Source: Saprospiraceae bacterium | GTDB lineage: Bacteria > Bacteroidota > Bacteroidia > Chitinophagales > Saprospiraceae | Length of the DNA stretch: 38,602 nucleotides | Assembly (NCBI GenBank): GCA_019634045.1 | Contig: JAHQWA010000540.1 | Location: 1-38,602, forward strand | Direction of reading: 5' to 3' | Shown here: positions 33,105 to 38,602 of the stretch, one piece after another | Position numbering within the stretch: position 1 is the stretch's first letter | How the letters are laid out: each line of letters begins with the position of its first letter | Program-made: the position numbers and the translations under genes | Notes under the pieces: model-generated | Told to the model about the DNA's origin: nothing | The model's database searches: none | Seen by the model: only the letters and a program-made list of their open reading frames with translations

Positions 33105-35489
33105 ATGAAAATCAATATTTTATGGACTGGCATTGCCATGCTCTTTCTCAACATGGGTGCAGCCCAAAATCACCTGACTGGAAAAATAAATGATAAAGCT
33201 CACGAAGAATTATTCCTGGTTACCGTGGCGCTCTACCAACAGAAAGATAGTCAATTGGTAAAAGCAACTTCAACGGATGAACGAGGGATATTTAGCCTTG
33301 AGAATCTACCCAATGGCACGTTTTACCTGGAGACTAGCATGATCGGATATGAGACACAAAGTGTGGACAATATTTCCCTTCCTGCGGATAACGGCCGTTC
33401 TCTAACATTACAGATGATTTCCAATATTGAGACGCTAGCCACCGTAGAAGTAAAGGCTAAAATCCCCCTGCTAGAACAGCACTCCGATCGTTTGGTGGTC
33501 AATGTCGAAAACAATCTCACCAACCTCAACAATAACCTGCTAGATGTGATGAAGCAGGTGCCGGGGATGATCGTGATTAATGATCGCCTACGGATGGCCG
33601 GGCAATCCAACTTCACGATTTTGATCAATGGAAAAACTACCCGCTACATGGATGTACAATCCCTGCTAAGAGATATGCCTGGGGATAACGTCAAAAAGGT
33701 GGAAGTCATTCATCAGCCCGGAGCAGAGTTTGACGCTGCCGGTACCGGACCGATCATCAACATTATCTTGAAAAAGAATAGCTTGTATGGCACCAATGGT
33801 CAGCTAGCACTGGGTATTGGAAAAGATTATGGTTGGACCTATAACCCGAATGTATCCTTGAGTCACTATGCCGGAAATGTAAACATCAATGGCAGTGCAG
33901 GGTATAGCAGTTATAGCTACCTGGAAGATCTCCTAGTCACCCGACGGATTAACGGAGATGTATACGATCAAAGAAGCTACGAACCGCCTACTTCTCGTAC
34001 CCTCCGTGGTAGTCTCTCAGTAGATTGGGACATCACCGATCAGCAACGCTTAGGGGTGGCCAGTCGATACTCTCGGAACCGCAGCAGTAAGATGTCGGAG
34101 AACACGACGCGCATCGACTTCCTTTCTCCTGAAAAAGCAGACCTTGACCTACTCTCGATTAACGATGCTGAAAACCAATGGGATTTTCTTTCGGTGAATC
34201 CGTACTATCATATCGAGTTTGATACTACTGGCCATAAAATGGAAGTTGATTTCAATCACGTTAACCTTGGCACCAACGGATTCAACACACTTCAAACAGA
34301 GGAGCGTAATGAAGGTAGCTTTTTCCCCGGTCAGCAATTTTCCCAACCAGGACAAGTAAACATTTCCGCTGCCAGATTGGATTACACCTATCCGTTCTCT
34401 AAGGCCTTGAAGTGGCAGGCTGGAGCAAAATATAGTACAGCTCATCTGGATAACGATCTTCAATCACGCCTAGAATCCGCCAATAATGTATGGGTAAATA
34501 ATCCCCTGCAAAGTAATCACTTCATCTTCGATGAAACAATCGCAGCGGTCTACTCCAAATTATCCTTCAAGAAAGGAAATTGGTCAGGCACCTTAGGGCT
34601 TCGCTATGAAGACAGCCAGTCGGAAGGCTATTCCGTCAATTTAGACACCACTTTACAAAGGAATATTGGCAAACTATTCCCTAGTCTTAGTCTGGGAAGA
34701 GCCATTACCAAAGAGCTTGGGGCGTCCGTAGCTTACAGTTATAGAATAGAGCGCCCCCAATACTCCTCCTTAAACCCCTTTGTATATTATTGGGACCCTT
34801 ACACTTATGAGAGAGGCAATCCATCCTTAATCCCGGCCTTAACCCACAGTACGAAATTCAATTTGACCTATGAAGAGCAACCTTTTTTCAACGTGGAATA
34901 CAAAACCACGCAAGATGCCATGGTCGAAGTCACGGAGCAAAATGATGCTACTGGCGAAGCTTACACCACGGTTGTAAATCTAGCTTCTCAAGATCTTTTC
35001 AATGTCAGTTTGTTCTTCCCCTTAGACTTCATCCCAGGTGTAGAAGGTTTTGGTGGGGTGATCGCGAGTCACGTTTCCTTTGATTCGGAATACCTGGCAG
35101 AACAATTCATCCAGTCGGGTTGGAGCTATACGGCCTTCCTAGAAGCCAATTTCACCCTTCCGGGTAAAATAGAAACCGAGGTATCAGGCTGGTACAACAG
35201 TGGAGGGCCAGAAGGAATCATGACCGGCGAATGGATCTATGGAGTGAGCTTGGGCTTCGGCAAGAAGTTTTTGGACAACAAAGCTAAGATCAGTGTAGGC
35301 GTGGAGGATATTTTCCGGAGATTTTGGCACGGGCGGATTGATTATGCCAATATGGATATAGACATCGTATCAAAATGGTACACCCCAGCTGTCAATATGC
35401 GCTTGAGTTATAAATTTGGCAACCCTCATATGAAAACTAAAAAACGTCACAGTGGCAGTGCCACCGAAGAGATCAACAGGGTTCGCTAA
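33105..35489 (+). CDS. TonB-dependent-receptor-like outer-membrane beta-barrel protein
   Basis: The product is 794 residues with a signal peptide (WTGIAMLFLNMGAAQ). Residues about 22-105 form a CarboxypepD_reg-like domain (LTGKINDKAHEELFLVTVAL, FSLENLPNGTFYLETSMIGY). Residues about 110-215 form a plug (LLDVMKQVPGMIVIND, FTILINGKTTRYMDVQSLL, KKVEVIHQPGAEFDAAG). The rest is a 22-strand-type barrel of the OMP_b-brl_3 kind (VAYSYRIERPQYSSLNPF, YERGNPSLIPALTHS). This family, common in Bacteroidota, resembles TonB-dependent transporters, but substrates are mostly unknown. It lies between the sigma/anti-sigma unit and a LytS/LytTR pair, so either could control it. Confidence 0.9.
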   Translation: MKINILWTGIAMLFLNMGAAQNHLTGKINDKAHEELFLVTVALYQQKDSQLVKATSTDERGIFSLENLPNGTFYLETSMIGYETQSVDNISLPADNGRSLTLQMISNIETLATVEVKAKIPLLEQHSDRLVVNVENNLTNLNNNLLDVMKQVPGMIVINDRLRMAGQSNFTILINGKTTRYMDVQSLLRDMPGDNVKKVEVIHQPGAEFDAAGTGPIINIILKKNSLYGTNGQLALGIGKDYGWTYNPNVSLSHYAGNVNINGSAGYSSYSYLEDLLVTRRINGDVYDQRSYEPPTSRTLRGSLSVDWDITDQQRLGVASRYSRNRSSKMSENTTRIDFLSPEKADLDLLSINDAENQWDFLSVNPYYHIEFDTTGHKMEVDFNHVNLGTNGFNTLQTEERNEGSFFPGQQFSQPGQVNISAARLDYTYPFSKALKWQAGAKYSTAHLDNDLQSRLESANNVWVNNPLQSNHFIFDETIAAVYSKLSFKKGNWSGTLGLRYEDSQSEGYSVNLDTTLQRNIGKLFPSLSLGRAITKELGASVAYSYRIERPQYSSLNPFVYYWDPYTYERGNPSLIPALTHSTKFNLTYEEQPFFNVEYKTTQDAMVEVTEQNDATGEAYTTVVNLASQDLFNVSLFFPLDFIPGVEGFGGVIASHVSFDSEYLAEQFIQSGWSYTAFLEANFTLPGKIETEVSGWYNSGGPEGIMTGEWIYGVSLGFGKKFLDNKAKISVGVEDIFRRFWHGRIDYANMDIDIVSKWYTPAVNMRLSYKFGNPHMKTKKRHSGSATEEINRVR

Positions 35490-35490
35490 T

Positions 35491-35626
35491 GAAATGGGCA
35501 TCAGAAGGGAGTAAGTCCTATCCTACTCTACTGCTGATGCCCTTCTAATTTCTTCAAAGTAGAAATCACCAACTTAAGCGGAAAATTCACCACCTCTACA
35601 GAATACCTCTTGAAATTGCAGCAATT
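35491..35626. repeat. Hairpin (possible terminator) plus palindrome in the 35490-35656 spacer
   Basis: GGGCATCAG (35496-35504) pairs perfectly with CTGATGCCC (35534-35542). An inner GAGTA / TACTC pairing and a T-rich tail (TTCTAATTTCTT) fit a terminator for the barrel gene. Further on lies AATTGC-A-GCAATT (35614-35626), inside the candidate promoter of the kinase gene. The words GAAATGGGC, AGAAGGGAGT, ATGCCC and this palindrome also occur in the same order at 28619-28684. Confidence 0.45.
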
Positions 35627-35640
35627 ATCGGCTATGTTTA
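35610..35640 (+). promoter_or_regulatory. Candidate promoter of the second LytS/LytTR pair
   Basis: TTG (35610-35612), a 20-nt spacer and TATGTTTA (35633-35640) fit the Bacteroidota -33/-7 promoter with one mismatch. The ATG at 35657 would follow a very short leader. The palindrome AATTGCAGCAATT (35614-35626) lies between the two boxes, where a bound repressor would block polymerase. Confidence 0.4.
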
Positions 35641-35656
35641 AGGAAAGGTATATGGA

Positions 35657-36649
35657 ATGAATTTCAAATTTGAAAGAACCGATCTCTACTTAATACTACT
35701 GTATCTTGGTCTTGCCGTTCCGATTGGCTTGCTAGATTGGGATTATGATAGTTGGTCTGACGCTTTCTTTGAACGAGCAGCCTATGTCGTTTATAATTTC
35801 ATCACCCTATATGTGTTGGTATTTGTCCTACTAGCCAAGTTTTTACCAGAGAGAAGATTCGTAGCGTTCTTTATTTGGTCCCTGTCCTTTCTTGCTTTTA
35901 TGGGTCTGGTCACCATTCAATCCATTTGCCTAATCTACAATTGTGTTAATGATCCTTGGAGTTTCCATGCTATATTTCAAGGTTCATTGATTCGCGTGGA
36001 AGATGTTGGTTTGCTAGCCGCTTTCATTGGTGGGAAAAAGATATACGATGCGCAAATGCGTTATATCAAGATGGAGAAAGCCAGAAAAGAAAGCGAACTA
36101 CAATCGCTCAAGAATCAAATCGACCCCCATTTTTTGTTCAACAATTTGAATACGGTAGATGCGCTAATCGATTCGGACCCAAGCACTGCTAAAGTCTACA
36201 TCAACAAACTCTCTCAATTGTATCGGTATTTGATCAGCAACAAGGATTTTGATGTAGTCCCAATCGAAGAAGAGCTGGAATTTGCGCGGAACTACATTTT
36301 CTTGATCAACTGTAGATTTGGTGGTACTTTTCGGTTTTCCTTTCAAAATCAGCTACCTGAACAATCCTCTTATCTAATTCCCCCTGGCGCTTTGCAAACC
36401 TTACTTGAAAACATCGTCAAGCACAATCAAGCCAGTATGGAATCGCCCATTGAGAGCCAAATTCTATTGCAAGCAGATCGGGTGCAGGTTTCCAATAAGA
36501 TACAGCAGCGAAATCATCCAGTAGATTCTACGGGTACTGGCTTGAGCAATCTAAAAGCTCGATTCGCAGGCTTAACGGAGCAAGCCATCAAGATTAGATC
36601 CAATGGAACTTTCACCGTAGAATTACCGCTGATCAAAGAAGTAGATTGA
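35657..36649 (+). CDS. LytS-type sensor histidine kinase with membrane-embedded sensor
   Basis: The product is 330 residues. The N-terminal part carries about four TM segments (YLILLYLGLAVPIGLL, YNFITLYVLVFVLLAKFL, FVAFFIWSLSFLAFMGLV, and a weaker fourth near residue 112) with little outside the membrane. A coiled-coil stretch (MEKARKESELQSLKNQ) leads to the His_kinase domain with IDPHFLFNN (H158), then an HATPase domain (LLENIVKHNQ N-box, STGTGLSNLKARF G-box). It should be a small membrane kinase of the LytS/YehU class that phosphorylates the regulator encoded 1 nt downstream. Confidence 0.93.
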   Translation: MNFKFERTDLYLILLYLGLAVPIGLLDWDYDSWSDAFFERAAYVVYNFITLYVLVFVLLAKFLPERRFVAFFIWSLSFLAFMGLVTIQSICLIYNCVNDPWSFHAIFQGSLIRVEDVGLLAAFIGGKKIYDAQMRYIKMEKARKESELQSLKNQIDPHFLFNNLNTVDALIDSDPSTAKVYINKLSQLYRYLISNKDFDVVPIEEELEFARNYIFLINCRFGGTFRFSFQNQLPEQSSYLIPPGALQTLLENIVKHNQASMESPIESQILLQADRVQVSNKIQQRNHPVDSTGTGLSNLKARFAGLTEQAIKIRSNGTFTVELPLIKEVD

Positions 36650-36650
36650 T

Positions 36651-37418
36651 ATGAAGATATTAATTCTAGAAGACGAAATACCCGCTTACGAAAAGTTGAA
36701 AGGTTTTATCCTTAGTGAGATACCCAAAGCCGAAATTGTTGGATGGGGACGCTCCAATCAAGAAGCACAAACACTTCTTGCTACGCACCAAGAAATCGAC
36801 TTGATCTTCTCCGACATTGAGTTGTTAGATGGTCCTTCCTTCGAAGCCTTTGAGGCCGTAAAAGTGCACTGTCCAATTATATTCTGCACCGGCTTTGACA
36901 AATACGTACTCAAGGCATTTCAAAGCAACGGCATTGCCTATCTGCTCAAACCCTATTCGGTAGAACAGTTTCGAGAGGCTCATCAGAAATACCTCACCCT
37001 TTTCAAGCCCAATACCGAACCCAGTATCTCCAGTCCGATCCTTTCGGAACTAAAGCAGATCTTGGCGGCAGACAAGCGCTCCTACCGTCGGCGTTTCACC
37101 GTTAAAAAGAAGGATGGAATCAAGTTATTGGCGACGGAAAAGATCATTTCCTTCGAAGCCAATGGCGACTTCTGCCGAGCCATTGATAATCGTGGAGAGA
37201 AACACACCATCAATCATAGCTTAAGTGAAATCGATGGCTCCATCAATCCCAACGATTTTTTCAGGATTAACAGAAGTCAGATTATTAATATCGATTTCAT
37301 TGAAAAGATCGAAGGTCATGCTAAGAATAAGCTCTGTATAAAAATGCTTGGTCTCCCCGAACTCTTCTTCACAAGTAGCAGTAAGACGCCAGAGTTTCGG
37401 AAGTGGCTAGAGCGCTAA
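36651..37418 (+). CDS. LytTR family response regulator
   Basis: The product is 255 residues: a receiver domain (MKILILEDE acidic pocket, phospho-acceptor D55 in FSDIELLDG, LLKPY lysine) and a LytTR DNA-binding domain from about residue 150 (RRFTVKKKDGIKLLATEKII, FFRINRSQIINI). The gene starts one base after the kinase stop, so the two are coupled and cognate. Its sequence differs clearly from the regulator at 16337, so the two systems should not share a recent duplication. It may act on the neighbouring barrel or T9SS cargo genes. Confidence 0.95.
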   Translation: MKILILEDEIPAYEKLKGFILSEIPKAEIVGWGRSNQEAQTLLATHQEIDLIFSDIELLDGPSFEAFEAVKVHCPIIFCTGFDKYVLKAFQSNGIAYLLKPYSVEQFREAHQKYLTLFKPNTEPSISSPILSELKQILAADKRSYRRRFTVKKKDGIKLLATEKIISFEANGDFCRAIDNRGEKHTINHSLSEIDGSINPNDFFRINRSQIINIDFIEKIEGHAKNKLCIKMLGLPELFFTSSSKTPEFRKWLER

Positions 37419-37442
37419 AAAGGCAAACGATAGTGGAATTAC

Positions 37443-37492
37443 CCCATATGGGCGATAGCTAGCAGACGCAAATTGCAGGAGATTGGGCGATA
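37443..37492. promoter_or_regulatory. Palindrome and direct repeats just upstream of the T9SS cargo gene
   Basis: CCCATATGGG (37443-37452) is a perfect 10-bp palindrome. TGGGCGATA occurs at 37449-37457 and again at 37484-37492, 35 bp apart. The second copy ends 8 nt before the ATG at 37501. LytTR regulators bind paired direct repeats, so this is a candidate site for the regulator encoded just upstream; this is inference from position. Confidence 0.35.
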
Positions 37493-37500
37493 AAAAGCCT

Positions 37501-38602
37501 ATGTACCTTTTTACCCACAAAAAAAACTCCCACTTACTCAACTTGGCCATCTGTTCCGCCTTGCTCTTAGCGAACACAGGGCTGGCTCAACCCACTATCT
37601 CTTCGGATTATATTGCCATTGGCCAGAAATTCCGAATTGTATTATATGAGACCAATTTGGACATCGACAATCAGCTGATTGATATTATCAATGCAGAGGG
37701 GCCGAATCAAAGCTGGGATTTTAGTAACCTAAACTACATTGATTCAACGGTCACTTTCGAGGAATATCAAACTATCGACCCCAATGATCCACTCCTTAAC
37801 AACCCGGTCTTTGCCGGATCCAATGTACTGGAAATTTACACGGTATTACCCGTGGAGGGAGGTTCTCCCGATACCACGGTGCAGTATCGCTATGCCACTT
37901 TAGAGAACAACAATTGGAGAATTAATGCTACCGTATCCTTTATCGACGTCGATCAGAACCAGATAGAGGACACCATCATTTCCTGGTTCTCTCCCCCTAC
38001 TCTACAGATTCAATTTCCCGTTGATCAAAACACCTTTTGGGCAGATTCTACGTCTATTTTTCAAGATTTTCAGGGAATGCAATTTGTGAGTTCCATTATG
38101 CTGGATACCACACAAGCCCAAGGCTGGGGTACCTTGACTACCCCTGCTGGGACTGTATCCGCCTTACGATTGTTGGAAAAAACGGTGACTCAGGTTCCCA
38201 ATAGTCCGATCGTGGACGTCAGCAATGATCTCGACTTTGTAAGCCCGGAGGGTATCGGTGCCTCCATTGTCCTGGAGGATGGGCGAGCATTTTACAGCAC
38301 CCGAACCAACCTAAATCCGATGACGCCGACTCGCGATCTCTACCGTCCAGATGCGGCTTTTATCTTCCAGCCTATGTTTCCAAATCCCACCCATTCCTTG
38401 ATCCATATTCCGTTCTCCTTGGAGCAGACTGAATTGATTACCATTCGAGTATTGGATGTAGCGGGAAGAGAGGTAGAACGGATTGAAAGCGAATACTTCA
38501 GTCCTGGTCAGCATCAGATCAGTTGGTCAACTGAGCGCTTAACCAAAGGGACTTACTTCATGGAAGTACAGGGAGGGGGCGTGCGGCAGTATCGAAAATT
38601 AG
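37501..38602 (+). CDS. Secreted protein with T9SS sorting domain (runs off window end)
   Basis: The frame is open from the ATG at 37501 to the window end, 367 complete codons without a stop. A signal peptide (LLNLAICSALLLANTGLAQ) is followed by a beta-rich mature part with few cysteines (PTISSDYIAIGQKFRIVLYE, SWDFSNLNYIDSTVTF, GWGTLTTPAGTVSALRLL). From about residue 280 it has a type A T9SS sorting domain (MFPNPTHSLIHIPFSLEQ, LDVAGREVERI, LTKGTYFMEVQGGGV). The last visible residues (RQYRKL) are where such domains usually end, so only a few residues are missing. I recognise no catalytic domain. It begins 83 nt after the LytTR regulator. Confidence 0.88.
   Translation, partial: MYLFTHKKNSHLLNLAICSALLLANTGLAQPTISSDYIAIGQKFRIVLYETNLDIDNQLIDIINAEGPNQSWDFSNLNYIDSTVTFEEYQTIDPNDPLLNNPVFAGSNVLEIYTVLPVEGGSPDTTVQYRYATLENNNWRINATVSFIDVDQNQIEDTIISWFSPPTLQIQFPVDQNTFWADSTSIFQDFQGMQFVSSIMLDTTQAQGWGTLTTPAGTVSALRLLEKTVTQVPNSPIVDVSNDLDFVSPEGIGASIVLEDGRAFYSTRTNLNPMTPTRDLYRPDAAFIFQPMFPNPTHSLIHIPFSLEQTELITIRVLDVAGREVERIESEYFSPGQHQISWSTERLTKGTYFMEVQGGGVRQYRKL

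Overview
This window looks like a chromosomal segment of a Bacteroidota bacterium, most likely of the Saprospiria (Lewinella/Saprospiraceae-like) type. The reasons are: three proteins with C-terminal type IX secretion (T9SS, Por) sorting domains, TAnnTTTG-type promoter elements, LytS/LytTR two-component pairs, ECF sigma factors with membrane partners, a fused alpha/beta 2-oxo acid dehydrogenase E1, a DUF5606 protein, and a TonB-receptor-like barrel of the OMP_b-brl_3 kind. These assignments come from reading translations; no database search was made. No rRNA, tRNA, CRISPR array, phage gene or transposase gene was seen.

Layout. (1) 1-3429, minus strand: the N-terminal part of an M3 oligoendopeptidase, a DUF5606 protein, and the fused E1 enzyme. 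(2) 3890-8971, plus strand: a 1693-residue secreted repeat protein made of 14 domains in a four-domain higher-order pattern. Convergent terminators follow it, and then a minus-strand PQQ-type beta-propeller protein (9246-11120). (3) 11589-17089, plus strand: a TlpA-like thioredoxin protein, an unknown secreted protein, a large sensor histidine kinase whose extracytoplasmic part resembles a cysteine-less TlpA, and its LytTR response regulator. (4) 17092-21236, minus strand: an S41 peptidase lipoprotein, a probable outer-membrane barrel, and a DUF2911 gene followed by a 7-TM AraC-type regulator. (5) 21359-24431, plus strand: an ECF sigma factor, an S33-like hydrolase with TPRs, a small one-TM protein and a Spy/CpxP-like lipoprotein. 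A possible gene remnant follows. (6) 24941-30607, minus strand: a sortilin/BNR propeller with an inserted LamG-like domain and a T9SS tail, a four-TM protein, and an S10 carboxypeptidase-like protein. A 126-bp MITE-like element lies just upstream of the propeller gene. (7) 30752-32843, plus strand: a second ECF sigma factor, a one-TM anti-sigma-like protein, and a secreted protein related to the periplasmic end of that anti-sigma-like protein. (8) 33105-38602, plus strand: an outer-membrane beta-barrel, a second LytS/LytTR pair, and a T9SS cargo protein running off the window end.

The region is dominated by envelope biology: secreted or surface proteins, periplasmic hydrolases, and four signalling modules that could sense envelope state. 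The most unusual pieces are the TlpA-derived kinase operon (11589-17089), the sigma/anti-sigma system with a free-standing copy of its sensor domain (30752-32843), the higher-order repeat architecture of the giant secreted protein, and the MITE-like insertion at the start of the propeller gene. All functional links between neighbours are inferences from gene order and domain content.
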